From assembly GCA_030374805.1 (NCBI GenBank), contig JARGSG010000058.1, positions 62,001 to 126,000 on the forward strand: a stretch of DNA of 64,000 nt, read 5' to 3'. Below are positions 1-10,725 of the stretch, in pieces. The notes under the pieces were generated by a model that was given only the letters and a program-made list of their open reading frames with translations, made no database searches and was not told where the DNA came from. How positions within the stretch are numbered: position 1 is the first letter of the stretch; the number at the start of each line of letters is the position of its first letter. The DNA comes from Gracilaria gracilis. Its lineage: Eukaryota; Rhodophyta; Florideophyceae; Gracilariales; Gracilariaceae. The translations under genes and the position numbers were made by a program.

Positions 1-351
1 CCAGGTGAGCGACAAAAAGGGCGTGATGATGACGGGCGTTTTGTTAAGATGGTGTGATTCTGTTCGACTACAAGGGGTGCTGATAGAAGATGTGTGCAGT
101 GCGAAGGGTTGGAAGACGACGCACGAACAGACGCTTTGTACGTTCCAAATGTGACGGCTCTACCACATGATGACAGCAAAATTGGCGCAGATCAAATCTT
201 GCGGAGCTTGCCCGCGTCGTGACCGGCTTGCGGCCGCGTCGTGACCGGCGGCCACCAATCAACGGCAGATATCATTATCTGCTTTCTTTTGAAACGTAGA
301 TCTACGGTGTGACCAGATTTTGTTATCATCACACCCGTTAACAGTCTTTCA

Positions 352-540
352 GTTACCGTTGGTAGCCCTCTTAACCTAACCTTAAGGGCCAGAGCGATGC
401 ATGTGAGAGTCTCTCCACCTTAAGGGCCAGGGCGATGCATGTGAGAGTCTCTCTTAAGGGCCAGAGCGATGCATGTGAGAGTCTCTCACATGCATCGCTC
501 TGGCCCTTAAGGTTAGGTTAAGAGGGCTAGCAACGGTAAC
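352..540. repeat. Long inverted repeat with internal direct repeats
   Basis: Two arms of about 58 bp (352-409 and 483-540) are reverse complements of each other with a single mismatch. The inner 46 bp of each arm match perfectly. The loop holds two further direct copies of the same core unit (TTAAGGGCCAG followed by GCGATGCATGTGAGAG and CTCTC). No coding frame crosses it. The structure resembles a small foldback or MITE-like element, but I see no target-site duplication. The preceding 350 bases contain no supportable gene. Confidence 0.8.
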
Positions 541-1047
541 GTTCCTAACGTTGGTACCCGCGCTCTGTCGGTCAATGCCATCCTCTTCATCATTGATCCC
601 CGCACCTTCTCAAGGCCTGCCGCTCGTCCTCACCAAGAGCTTTCCTTGTCTGCAGCGCTTACTGTCACTGGGTTTGCGTCGTACCCTTGGTTCGTTGTGT
701 TGGGACGCCCGCTGCGCACGGTGCCAACTAATTGTTGAGCAATGTACAGTTGTGACCAGGCTTGACATCTATCTTCTGTCAAACTTGAGCTGTCTGTGCT
801 TCTTATAAAAGCTCTTACACTCTTAACTCTTTCAAGCGGTGGAATGATGCTGCAAGTTCCAGTCCAATGTAAGCCAATAGCTTGTCCATTCGTAAAGCCT
901 TCGTTCTTTGACCTCTTCTGCATAGCTCCTTGCTTGTACATGTAATCTCAGATATTACAGGAACGTTCTATTTAAATATACAGTGTATACTGATAACTTT
1001 AACTTTATTCATCGTCACCTAACTTACTGCATACGTACACTGAAGCT

Positions 1048-1107
1048 GTTAGTGGTATAAAGTGTTAAACGGCTCTTGTTAGTGGTATAAAGTGTTAAAC
1101 GGCTCTT
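1048..1107. repeat. 30-bp perfect tandem duplication
   Basis: Two adjacent identical 30-bp units start at 1048 and 1078, each beginning GTTAGTGGTATAAAG. They lie in an AT-rich stretch (541-1657) that otherwise shows no convincing gene; short open frames there have no recognisable domain. The stretch may be upstream sequence of the gene starting at 1658, but no promoter element is clear. Confidence 0.7.
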
Positions 1108-1657
1108 ATTTGTTGTACTGTATTAGTCCGCTGGTGTACGCTCACTTTCCTTCAGCTTTATCAATGACCTTTGCTTCTCTCTTATCTAATAACCTGCTAA
1201 CAACCAAGCCAACCAAGATTCTTCGTGGAGAGATCGCCTGCGCTACAAATTGTAGCCTACAATTCATATCCTAAGTTGCGTTTTGGAAAGTGATTATTTC
1301 CCAGCATTACGGCACCTTGCGTTAGCGTTTTAACCTTACATGATGATACTCTAGTGCCCGTAGCTACAGTAGCAGCAGTGCTACGTAGAGCTACTGTACA
1401 TTACCTTCGGTAGATACAGTTGTACTCGCAAGTTCAGTGAGACCGCCTAGTAGGCTGTGCCTACTGTTCACACCGAACATATGGGTGGCCTAATGGTTTT
1501 TGTGTTTCCACAGAATTCACTGCTCGTCACTTCACCTAATCGCTCCGTGGCGCGCACTTGGCTTCTACCCACGGCCACAGCCATAGCGAAGTTGAAAACG
1601 GTTATTAGCAGCCCTCGCTCTACTTGTGAATCCTGATTCTACCTATTGCACCGAAAC

Positions 1658-2761
1658 ATGGATAGAAACCGTATCTATGATGAAGACGTCAAAATATACG
1701 AGGAGGAAAGGACTAAATGTGAAGACGTGGCTTTTGTTGAGAAACAGACACCAACAGGCAAGTCCTACAAACGAGCACTTGGAGCTTCCGCCACATGGTA
1801 CGACATGGCTCTTGGATTCTCAGTGGCTATGAACTATGGTCTAGGCGCTGCAGTCGCTGGGACTATAGCAACACCTATACTAGGCGTGTTGGGCACGATT
1901 GCTGTTGTGACCGGTGTTGTAACAACCTTGACGAGCACAGCCGCAAACGTAGTTCGAAACGCCGGACTTGGATGGGCCCCTTACACATTCAACCGGAATT
2001 ACGTGGAGAAAACTTTCAAGTCAAGCAATACTCGTAATATTCGTCAAGCTGCGGCTTACGTAGCTTATACTAAGGCCATATTACAACACAAAGCAACTGA
2101 TGAGAATCAGGGGTCTGATTTCTTCAAGATGAAAATTAGCATGATGGATCTATCTATCCATGGCGATGACGAGAAGGCGAAACGAATGGCTTTCTACAGT
2201 CAGTTAGGGAAGGCAATTTCCGAGGGAGACGCAAATCCATGGTTGAAAGCTTCCAAAGGGATAGTTAGCTCGCAGATATCACAAGTTGTTCTCAGAGGTT
2301 TGTCGCGCATTATGAACGCAAACAATCTGACAGAGAGTGTGGACTGTTTACTTGATGATGTGAATTGGAAGTCTCTTGGCAAAGAGAAATCGCCCATGAC
2401 TGGGAAGTACATTGACCCGGAAGAAAACATCCCGTACGTGGCACTTTCTTACAAATATGAAGGAGACACCTTTAAGTTGGGGAGAAGTCAGGCGCAGCAG
2501 GCAGTCGAAAGAGCCGCACTCATAGCGGAGTCCCTGACAGGAAAGAAAGAATTCAGAATATGGGTCGACCAACTGGTACACGGTGGCGGGCAAGAATGGG
2601 TGGCAATAGGTCTATTACCATACTTGTTGATGCCAGTTGTGCAAACTGATAAAGCAATCAGCTATACGGCGCCTCCCAGCCGAGAGGAAAGCACTTGGAT
2701 CTCGCTGGAGCGCATCGATGCTCTATTACGATACTGGCTGATGCGAGGGTTTGTGAACTGA
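1658..2761 (+). CDS. Unknown membrane-associated protein, about 367 residues
   Basis: I do not recognise the family. The first ATG in frame is at 1658 (MDRNRIYDEDV). The N-terminus is charged (about residues 1-40). It is followed by a strongly hydrophobic, Gly/Ala/Val/Thr-rich stretch at about residues 50-105 that could form two membrane segments. The remainder is soluble, mixed helical, and without catalytic motifs I can name. The 3' end is disturbed: the last 110 bp are partly repeated immediately downstream with a +1 frame offset, so the annotated C-terminus (ending LLRYWLMRGFVN) may be an artefact of that duplication. The more natural C-terminus may be the sequence encoded at 2764-3309. 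Codon use and length support a real gene; its function is unknown. Confidence 0.6.
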   Translation: MDRNRIYDEDVKIYEEERTKCEDVAFVEKQTPTGKSYKRALGASATWYDMALGFSVAMNYGLGAAVAGTIATPILGVLGTIAVVTGVVTTLTSTAANVVRNAGLGWAPYTFNRNYVEKTFKSSNTRNIRQAAAYVAYTKAILQHKATDENQGSDFFKMKISMMDLSIHGDDEKAKRMAFYSQLGKAISEGDANPWLKASKGIVSSQISQVVLRGLSRIMNANNLTESVDCLLDDVNWKSLGKEKSPMTGKYIDPEENIPYVALSYKYEGDTFKLGRSQAQQAVERAALIAESLTGKKEFRIWVDQLVHGGGQEWVAIGLLPYLLMPVVQTDKAISYTAPPSREESTWISLERIDALLRYWLMRGFVN

Positions 2762-2834
2762 TCAAGCAATCAGCTATACGGCGCCTCGCAGCCGAGAGGA
2801 AAGCACTTGGATCTCACTGGAGCACATCTGTGCA
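2652..2834. repeat. Imperfect tandem duplication, 112-bp period
   Basis: The sequence starting AAGCAATCAGCTATACGGCG at 2652 recurs at 2764. About 70 bp are nearly identical before divergence. Because 112 is not a multiple of three, the second copy is read in a different frame. This terminates the 1658-2761 gene early and places its likely original 3' coding sequence out of frame. Confidence 0.75.
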
Positions 2835-3309
2835 TCTGCAGCCACTACTACTCAGCTAACGCAGACAGGTATATTCATAGACCTCGCAAATACAAGACCT
2901 TTATCGGAGTCTCTCTCTGCTGTGGCAGAAGTACTATCGTGGCACCTGAGGAGTGACAGTAATCACTCCACCATTGATGAACAGATACCTCGCCTCTAAA
3001 CGTAAGGCTGAGAGACTGACATGGACAGATGAATGTTTGCTACTTAGTGAAGCGCCTATGATGGTAGACCGAGAAATACTTCGCAAGGCGAGTTCTTTTG
3101 TGGAAGGAATTCGTGATGAGCGGCAGTACCTTCTTGTAATGACCGATTTTTGCAATTACGAAGTGTGCACTGAGGTTGAAGTAAGTGAACGCAATGGCTT
3201 GTACCGCGCGTTGGTTGTGAAACATGCTAACCAAGAACTCTTACGCTCTTGGCAAAATTTACTCGAGACGAGTACAAGAACCGCTCTTAAGGATTTACAA
3301 ATAGAGTAA
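2764..3309 (+). pseudogene. Probable displaced 3' part of the 1658-2761 gene
   Basis: After the duplicated block, an open frame from about 2766 to 2996 continues the reading of the first copy (AISYTAPRSREEST, then an amphipathic helical stretch). A one-base shift near 2990 leads into the frame ending at 3309 (codons from 2953), which contains a helical, charged, soluble sequence. Neither piece has a recognisable domain. Their position, strand and continuity suggest they once formed the C-terminus of the upstream gene, separated by a tandem duplication plus a frameshift. An independent small gene starting at 2953 is the alternative. Confidence 0.4.
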
Positions 3310-3901
3310 AAGGCAATCAGTCTGCTTTCCGGATGCCCCTGCGGACCTCAGTGGTACGTCGCCAAACTGCCTCCGTGTAGCTGCAAGTAGATATGCAGTA
3401 GATCACCCATGATAGGTCACTAGCAGGTAGGAGGAAGATCCTACCGCTATCGTTTACTCTGAAAGTGTCCTGCGAAGGAAGCACACCACTCTTAAAGGAG
3501 CGGATTTTTCCCAGGATTTCCTCCGAGAGACCACATTCATTAATGTTGGATAACGGTAAAAGGTTATGGACGGGTATCGTTCGAAGCACCCATGATATAA
3601 TGTACTCTCACAAGAGTAGAGACCAACTGCAGTCATGCTTGTGCCACATTGATCGAAGCGTACAAATATCCCTGAAAGCGTCGTGCTCTCGCGTTCAACG
3701 GTACTGAAACCAAAAAGAGATGTAGAACATGTAGTCTTGCGCTGCCCGCTAACGAACTCTTAAGGCCGAACGACGGCAAAAGTCAGTTAGAGAATTGATT
3801 AAACAGTGGCCAGAGAAGTTTCTAGCCTTCCTGAGGAAAGAAAACTTTGTTTGTATAGACAAAGATTTCTTTAACTTAAGGAATAGAATAATTCAAGTCC
3901 A

Positions 3902-3944
<43 letters not shown>

Positions 3945-4311
3945 GTACCGAAACAGTAAACTGGTCAGCTTTAACTTTTTAAAGTCCGTAAACGTCAAGT
4001 AAACCTGGTGCGCTTCTGGCGGGTCAAAGAGAATCTCTTGGGGGTGTAAATATCTTTCCCCAGCAGTTAAAGCGACACAAACTTACAGAAACCCACAGAG
4101 CAAGAATCCAAATCAGGGAGCCACGACGACGCAAGCTATTTTGTATTCAAATAAAGTCATCCAGATCAATCGATGATAAGGATGGTCCTTCTTAGCTCAT
4201 TCGCCCCGTCGACTTCTTCTTACATCGAGGCAACCCCCGTATCGTGCAGTTACCATTGACAGGTCCGAATGAGGAACAACAGAAACACCAAAGCTCTTCT
4301 GGTCCTGCTGT
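3310..4311. other. Non-coding stretch with a (GA)n microsatellite
   Basis: No supportable gene. A pure GA dinucleotide run of about 18 units lies at about 3906-3941. Short open frames here have no domain features. This is the 3' flank shared by the plus-strand gene on the left and the minus-strand gene on the right. Confidence 0.6.
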
Positions 4312-6612
4312 TCAGTCCTCCGTCACCGAAGAAAGAAAACCGAGCAAGCGTCGAGTCATTTGCTGCTCATTTCTATTCTTCGAGCAGAGCGAAGCAAATA
4401 GCAATACTCTTCCCCCTGGCATCATTCCGCCGACCATTAGTGCGTGAGCTGATATCTCAACACCCATATCGATCATTTCCCTCCGGTTTGTTCCCGAAAG
4501 GCTGCCTATGCTTTCAAACATGCTCAGCAAGATATCTCTGCGTTGTGAGAAGGGTAACAGTCGTATCGAACGGCCGACTGCTGCAGGGAGCTCTTCGTTC
4601 CCTATTTCGCTACTGCGAGACAAAAGCCCATGAACTGCAAAGCTGATAGTCTGATGATGGCCGTACAGACAAGCAATACGGATAACAGACGGGTTACCAC
4701 TGTCTGCGTTCGTGATTATGTCCACAGCGGCCGATGGCTTACATCTCTTCAAACCAGTCTCAACAATGCATTCTTCTAGTTCCCTTCTTGAACGCTCATC
4801 AAAACGCCGCTCTACATTGTAGACAGACCGCAATAGGCCTTCAACAGCGATCTGAAGCCCGCGTACTTCCTCTGATATATGGGCACAGCTTCTGATGAAG
4901 TTCCTAATCATGCTATCGCACAGATTCTTTTCTGTGGCCCTCAACAGTCGATCTAGTTCATTGGGAAACAACTCCGCCATTCCCAGGAAGAGCTGGTTTG
5001 ATTCCTCCATTGTAATCGAACTTCTGTCGCTGAACAACGGGCATTGCGTACCAAAACATTGTGACTGCTTTTCCTTGACTTCAAAGCTGTCATCACGAAG
5101 GTTGCGTAGAATCGTCAAGCAACTGGCTCTTACAAAAGGGTTAGCATCTGGCGTCGAAACAGTTTCTTCAACCATGCCCACCCACGGTAAAGCAGGGCTT
5201 AAAATCTTGACATTTGCTATCACCTTCATAGCGATGCCGTTCGGTTTATACAGGGAGTCCTGATTCTCCTCAATGGTTTCATTCTCATCAACACACATGT
5301 GAAATACAGATCGGACGACTCCAATCGGAAAACTCGTTGTTGCTCGGATATACGTCGCACGAGCTTGATTCTCTGGAGCTAGTTCATCTTCTTGAATTAG
5401 TCCTTGAGATTTCCTAGCACGGCGCAAAGCTTCTGATGTAGCTCGGAGCTTTCCAACACGCTCTGGGTCAAAGCTGCTCCTTTTTCTTGTTTTCCACTCA
5501 TGTGATATAACCTTTAGCACTGCTCCGGTGCCTTTGACGGCTCTAATAACCTGTTGTCGTGGGCGGTTGATGAACAGAGAGAGGCCTTGACGTCCCAGAG
5601 CCACCTCTTCATTGCTTAACATATGCAGAAAAGCACTGGCCGGGCGCCTCGAAGCTAAACTCTCGCTGGAGATCTCCGTGTAACGATCAGATTTGATTTC
5701 ACTTATCGGACGGCTTCTCCTTTGCCAAGGTATTTTGTTCGCGACTCGTGTTTTGGTATTGACGGGGTTGGCTTGAATCATTACTGGTCCTGGCATTTTG
5801 GGGTCCAAGTGAATCTCGACTTCCCTCCATGGAGGGGTCACCTTTCTATTGTGCTTCGTCCATTTCAAACAGGGCATCTTGTTGTGAATCGTATGCCAAA
5901 TTTAACTTCTTGTCAATCGAGAGGTGCAGAGTTACGTATGCTTCAAAGAGGCGAAGATGAGTGTTCATTTCTGAGAAGTTTATAACACGTGAGTCGCACA
6001 TGACCAAACGAACAAGTCGACCACACAAGTTTTTTAACCGAGAAAGTGTTGAGACTGGTGCTATCGATGATTAGACGACTGTGAAGTCTTCTCCATCAGT
6101 AAAAAGCCGGGAAAAAAGTTTCCATGCTTCTGAAACCCAGACAGACCAGGAAGACGATGATTGGCCTTGAATACATTTCACCTCCGCTAGCGCAGCCATA
6201 GCATCAACGAGAAGAAGAGGTACCTTTGTTGTTGTCGCTGTAGTGATCACATTGTGTATGATATCAAGAACATCATGGAAATTGATTTCCCTGTCCAGTA
6301 GTTTGGAACCTGTGGCCAAATTCATACCACCCCCTGCTTCAGCACTAAGGACAACGCGTCGAAAAACGTAGTCAATGCAGGTGCGGGCCCAGAACAGGTC
6401 GGATTTGGCGCTACCGATTTAATTGCCAACCGCCTCATAATACTTGCTCGCTGCCTCAAATGTAATTATGGTATGTTCGACAAGCTTAACATTAAAACTG
6501 ATGTGCGAGACAGGAAATGCTGGGTGGTGGGCACAGGCTGCGCATCATTCTCAGCAAGCTGGTCAATACCCCAATGATCATCGTCCGAGGGGTCGCGCGT
6601 TCTAAACTGCAT
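4312..6612 (-). pseudogene. Long helical protein of unknown family, interrupted
   Basis: The 521-codon open part (4312-5877) reads as a helix-rich protein with repeated hydrophobic heptads, consistent with HEAT/ARM-like repeats, but I cannot name the family. Coding sequence clearly extends upstream to an ATG at 6612 (MQFRTRDPSDDDHWGIDQL). The upstream part is interrupted by in-frame TAA codons at 6071-6073 and 6419-6421, exactly 348 bases apart, so the frame is kept across both. One-base frameshifts lie near 6500 and near 5870. Residues on both sides of each interruption read as continuous protein. Stops without loss of frame suggest recent inactivation or base-call errors rather than an old relic. 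The segment IGSAKSDLFWARTCIDYVF and those around it look like adaptor-type helices, but I do not assign a complex. Confidence 0.5.
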
Positions 6613-6770
6613 CCCATGTCAGCTTCGCTGCATAAATGAATTGAGCGCTCACATTTGTATACCATGAATTATTGTATTCTCTGCAGTTGTTGTTGCTGAT
6701 CTAATATATGTTCGTTTCTTCTTATGAATGTCATTTTGATCCTCTCCCCAATATCTTTATCTCGACAGTA

Positions 6771-7121
6771 TCAACTGTCCCGTTTTTGCTGGCGATTTCG
6801 TTTCTCCCTCCTTTTCCGATTACGCTTCTTCTTCTTTTCAATTCTCTTCAGTTCTCGTTTCGACTTTGGAACTACCTTCCCATCAACCAGCTTGGTTTTG
6901 TCGTTTATTTTGTAGTGGTTGACGTACGACTCGTACATTTTCAAACTTTGCCTAGGGATGAGCCTACGACAGGCCGGACAGGTAGAAACATCTTCCGTAA
7001 ACGGTTTCATCCAACGGTTAAGACACGGTGTGCAGTAGACGTGATTGCATTCCGTCTGGGTCACCGCCCCTTCCAAGTCTTCCGTGCATATGACGCATTT
7101 TCGAGGATGAGTGTTCTTCAT
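6771..7121 (-). CDS. RING-finger protein (putative E3 ubiquitin ligase)
   Basis: The open frame of 116 codons contains a C3HC4 RING finger at about residues 9-52: CVIC, then CNHVYC, CLNRW and CPAC in the expected spacing. The Cys and His ligands would bind two zinc ions and recruit an E2 enzyme. The C-terminal 35 residues are extremely Lys/Arg-rich and could be a nuclear or nucleolar targeting tail. The same frame is open upstream from 7490 to a TGA at 7200-7202 and then continues without interruption into this ORF. The native protein may therefore be about 240 residues (6771-7490) with one nonsense codon. Substrate unknown. Confidence 0.75.
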   Translation of the reverse strand: MKNTHPRKCVICTEDLEGAVTQTECNHVYCTPCLNRWMKPFTEDVSTCPACRRLIPRQSLKMYESYVNHYKINDKTKLVDGKVVPKSKRELKRIEKKKKRNRKRREKRNRQQKRDS

Positions 7122-7619
7122 TCTGACCTTCGGTATAGTCTTCTGGATACAGCTACCATTTTCAAGACATTGCGAGCTGCAGAGTACGGGTTTTGTACGT
7201 CATGTAATGGGTAATGGCAGACTGAGCGTCCCACTGTTTTCTTTGTGTAACACCTGTGTAAAGAGCTGGTGTTTCTTTTGTCTGTTGTAAGATTGCATTT
7301 TGAATCCACCGCCGATGTTATAGTCCGACTTCGACGTGTACTCTACTCTCTTTTTTGTTCTCTTCCTTTCGCGTGCTTGCGCGAAATGAGGTCTACTGAC
7401 TTGGACAAAATTCAAAGCCAAAGTCGTTCGTTCTGGTGCGTGTGCATCGAAATCAATTGCCCTCTCTATTCCTATCCTTCGCTCTTCCATGCTGCCTCTC
7501 TCAATTTTACTCCATGCTTACCGCAGTTCACGCCTAACCCACTACTTCTATGATTGCCTGGTGTATCTTGAAGGGAGATGAGAGCGGCGGCGTGGCCGTG
7601 GGCGGGCTGGCGGCGGCGG

Positions 7620-8320
7620 TTAAGCGGCGCACGCGCACGCGGAGACGCGTGCGACGGACGCGTGTGGGGATATTGGACATTGCGCAGAGAGTGCGCGCAC
7701 GGGGGCCGGTCTGGGAAAGACGGCGCAAAGGGCGTTACACACAACATGCGCATGTTGATGCGGCGCGCAGCCGTTTTCAATAGCGCGCGCGCGCACTGGT
7801 GGACGATGCCACGGTGCACACCATACCCGTTTTTCAATTTCAATGCGCAAAAGTCCATCAACAAACTCATTGAAGGTGCGCGCAAGGAATGGAATCTTAT
7901 ACGTAAGCAAGCCTAAGACGACGGCAATCGCTTGCTGTCGATTGACAATGCCCAACATCTCCGATGGCGACCTTGCCCCATTTGAAATAGCAAGTAGTGC
8001 AAATGGGAGCGGTGGCAAAGCAAATCGAAACGAAAGAAGCGTGAGAAGAATGTCGGCACACCAAGATAATCCATACTGGCCTGCAGCATGACAAGATACG
8101 CCAAGGAAGTCGCTGCGCCATATGCATAGGCTGCGACCAAGTTCTCTGCGAACAAAACAGCTGAGACTGCAGTTCCCACGGCTCCAATGGCTAAGGTAGT
8201 GTTTAGAAGACTGGTCTTCAATTTCTGATATTCGATGGCAGCACGTTCACGAGCTTCGTTATCCATTGGCTTGACGTAAGCATATCCATCAGGGACATTG
8301 GGAATAATACAAATATGCAT
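7620..8320 (-). pseudogene. AtpI/CGL160-like chloroplast ATP synthase assembly protein, frameshifted
   Basis: The 5' part (7913-8320) reads a short polar N-terminus followed by YQKLKTSLLNTTLAIGAVG and a second hydrophobic segment with AAYAYGAATSLAYLVML. This is the two-helix pattern of the AtpI-like domain of CGL160/Atp1, which helps assemble the chloroplast ATP synthase membrane ring. The expected third and fourth helices, ending in LLTYKIPFLARTFNEF, are in another frame (from about 8040 downward), so one base has been lost or gained near 8030-8050. No transit peptide is visible at the N-terminus. The start codon lies within six bases of the opposite-strand methyltransferase frame. The end in the shifted frame is a stop at 7620, but the last 200 bases are GC-rich and may not be coding. 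Confidence 0.6.
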
Positions 8321-8341
8321 TGGTCACATCGTGATGCCAGA

Positions 8342-8980
8342 ATGAGCACGCTAGCTTCTGTAGACAAGGAAGCGCGAACGGAATCAGTGTTGGAGCGAAT
8401 ACGTCGTAGTGGCTCTTTTACACGGGAAGCATGGCATGAGGCAATTCGCAGCACGGGAATACGAACTGTGATTGACGCGACTGCCGGACGTGGTTCCGAC
8501 ACAATCTCACTTGGTAAGTATGTAGGCAAAGAGGGTGTCGTACATGCTTTTGATATTCAGCAGGACGCGACTGAAGAAACAAGACGGCGGTACGAAGAAG
8601 TGTCTCGCCATGCTGAGATGGGTGTTTTATGTTTGCATAATAGAAGCCATGAAGACTTCTCGTTCTTGGGCTTAAAAGAGGATTCGGTGTCATGTGTTGC
8701 GTATAACTTAGGTTGGTACCCAAGACGAGGAGCGGATCGCAGCATTATCACCAAGCAACCAAGTACAATCCCTAGTCTGAAAAGCGCAGAAGGATTGGTA
8801 GCTGTTGGTGGTTTGATTTCTATAATGGCATATGTCGGACATAAATGGGGGAAAGAGGAGGAGGAAGCCTGCCTGAAGTGGACGGCTGGTCTTTGCAGTA
8901 GGAAATGGAACGTGGTTGTTGTCAAGTACCCAAATCGCAGGGCTGCGCCAAGTTTAATCTTGTGTGAACGAAAGAGTTGA
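8342..8980 (+). CDS. MnmM/YtqB-like class I SAM methyltransferase
   Basis: Intact frame of about 212 codons. It has the signature of the rRNA_methylase/YtqB family, recently assigned to tRNA wobble-uridine methylation (MnmM). SAM-binding motif I is VIDATAGRGSDTISLGKYVG. An acidic motif II-like FDIQQD follows, then the family-specific HNRSHEDF, NLGWYPRRGADRSIITK and GGLISIMAYVGHKWGKEEEE. These cover the whole catalytic domain in the right order. In bacteria the substrate is 5-aminomethyl-2-thiouridine in tRNA; in algae and plants an organellar site of action is plausible, though I see no clear targeting peptide. I prefer the ATG at 8342 (MSTLASVDKE). An in-frame ATG at 8315 is the alternative and would overlap the divergent AtpI-like start. 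Bases 8981-9392 hold no supportable gene. Confidence 0.85.
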   Translation: MSTLASVDKEARTESVLERIRRSGSFTREAWHEAIRSTGIRTVIDATAGRGSDTISLGKYVGKEGVVHAFDIQQDATEETRRRYEEVSRHAEMGVLCLHNRSHEDFSFLGLKEDSVSCVAYNLGWYPRRGADRSIITKQPSTIPSLKSAEGLVAVGGLISIMAYVGHKWGKEEEEACLKWTAGLCSRKWNVVVVKYPNRRAAPSLILCERKS

Positions 8981-9392
8981 CGTCTGTGCATCGAGTTTCC
9001 GCGATCTCTTGCTCATATGGCCGTCGCAAACTGAGGCGGAACACTCGAATGCTACATTTTCCGATGGCTTTCGACAGTTTGGGAAACCTTCTAGAAGCGC
9101 CTTCACCACTCGTAGACCCGCCACTGCAGGTATCAATATCGGCCTCGTTTCCCGACGAGCCAGCGGAACAACTACGTTTTCCAATACTGTCAGCGTCCTT
9201 CTTCTGCTGTGCATGGGCTTGCTCTATACTGACACCATCGCTGCTGTGATGCAACAATGGCGCCTTTGGGCGAGCGGGCGGTGGATCCGATGAAGAGGCT
9301 AACAAATGCACGTTGCTCGCCAGTAGCTGCCGTTTTGGAGGGCCCTGCGCGGGTATCAAAGAGTCGGGTGAAGCGAAATGACGCTTCCGAGA

Positions 9393-10247
9393 CTATGGTT
9401 GCGGCGGACCTGGCGCAGGCGGTTGTACTGTAAGCGCTTTAGTAGGGAGCGTAGCGGTCGGGGCAGTTGACGAGGGGGTGTCCACGGGCATGGCGGGGGA
9501 GTGAGGGTTGGGCGGCGGCGGCAGCGGCGGCTGGGGCACGGGGACGCTTGCCTCTTGAGAAGGCCGAGGCGGCGGAACGACGACGGGTTGTTGAACGGTG
9601 CACATGGGCGGGCAGTAGTACGGGTGCGGATGGTGGTGGTGGTGATGATGATGATGGTGGGGCGGGTGATGTGGATGATGATGGGGGTGCGGTGTAGGAT
9701 GATAAGTTGAGTAGTACGGCGCGACGGGGTTGAATACATGCGGAGAGTAGTAGCGATGCGGCGGCGTGCTGTACGGCGCGTATGGATAGAGCGAGTTGAA
9801 AGAAGTTACATGGGCGCGGAGAGGGGAAGGGGCTGCAGGCGCAATGCTTACGGGCGCAGAAGCAATCATGTGGGATGGCGCCGGCGCCAAGAGCTGATGT
9901 ACAGAAGCAGCTGGCGAAGAAGAACGATAAGCGGACACAGGATGTGAGGCGGGAGTATCGGTGGAGCGAGTACGCGAGCGACGGGGACGAGGAGGCGGGA
10001 TGGAATGGAGGGCGGCGGAACGATTGCGCTCGAGGCGCAGAAAGTACTTTTGGGAATGAGAACGAATCTGCACGGCGGTCTTGGTGGCTACGTCGCGCTC
10101 TATGGCCTTCCATTCGCGGCCGTAGAGCGCGAGCGCTGTCAGGAAGCGATTGTGTTCCTCGGCGGTCCAGTACTCGCGCCGTTTTGTGAGCACGTACTTC
10201 TTGCGGGCGGCCTTTCGCTCGCGCTCGCCCATGGTAGCGCTGCTCAT
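9393..10247 (-). CDS. SHAQKYF-type single-repeat MYB transcription factor (RVE/LHY-like)
   Basis: The start ATG is at 10247 (MSSAT), with a second at 10232; the open frame runs further upstream but that part is low-complexity. Near residues 15-75 lies one MYB repeat with tryptophans in [20 protein letters not shown] and [20 protein letters not shown], ending in SHSQKYF. This motif defines the REVEILLE/LHY/CCA1 class that binds the evening element in plants; here Ser replaces the usual Ala. The remaining 200 residues are Pro-, Ser- and His-rich, including a run of about ten histidines encoded by a CAC/CAT repeat at about 9630-9690. That is typical of a disordered transactivation region. A nuclear DNA-binding role is well supported; a circadian role is inference from the family. 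Confidence 0.85.
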   Translation of the reverse strand: MSSATMGERERKAARKKYVLTKRREYWTAEEHNRFLTALALYGREWKAIERDVATKTAVQIRSHSQKYFLRLERNRSAALHSIPPPRPRRSRTRSTDTPASHPVSAYRSSSPAASVHQLLAPAPSHMIASAPVSIAPAAPSPLRAHVTSFNSLYPYAPYSTPPHRYYSPHVFNPVAPYYSTYHPTPHPHHHPHHPPHHHHHHHHHHPHPYYCPPMCTVQQPVVVPPPRPSQEASVPVPQPPLPPPPNPHSPAMPVDTPSSTAPTATLPTKALTVQPPAPGPPQP

Positions 10248-10725
10248 CGACGACGGCGCGGGGAGCGGACGCGCGCGCAGATGACGCGCGCAAGTGCGGC
10301 AATAAGAGACAAGTGCAGCGCTGCGATCAACAGCGCCGAGGCGATAACGACTGGCGTTGTTGGTTGCGCCACAACGCAGGCCATCATCTGCGGTTGTGCT
10401 GCCGCTTGTGTGAGGCGTCGCTTGCGTGCGCCTCACACCGCCCAACTCCTCCAACCGCCACCGCGCACGGCCGGTGCAAGCGCGCAAGCGCGCGCGCGCC
10501 ACACTTGGCGCGCCACACTTGGCGCGCTGCTGTTGGCTCGACCTGTTTGCATGACGTCCCGAATCGCACTTTTCACTCGTATCTCCGCCGCGAGCTGCGT
10601 CTTGCCGTCTCCACGCGCCACGAATCGGCCAAATCGGCGAACCGGCGCGTCGCTTCAGCGATTGGTCGCTCGCTGATCGCATGCGCGTGCCCCAGCGCCG
10701 TCAATGTTGCAACCGAAACGGCTGT

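Noticed and set aside
364-528. Telomeric repeat (CCTAACC-like words)
   Set aside because: The word occurs only within the two inverted-repeat arms and is not tandemly repeated.
7472-7916. Overlapping open frames in the GC-rich patch
   Set aside because: Arg/Ala/Gly-rich readings on both strands without domains; typical of GC-rich non-coding DNA.
10005-10682. Plus-strand frames and the upstream extension of the MYB frame
   Set aside because: Composition-driven, Arg/Ala-rich, antisense to the MYB coding region or upstream of its credible ATG.
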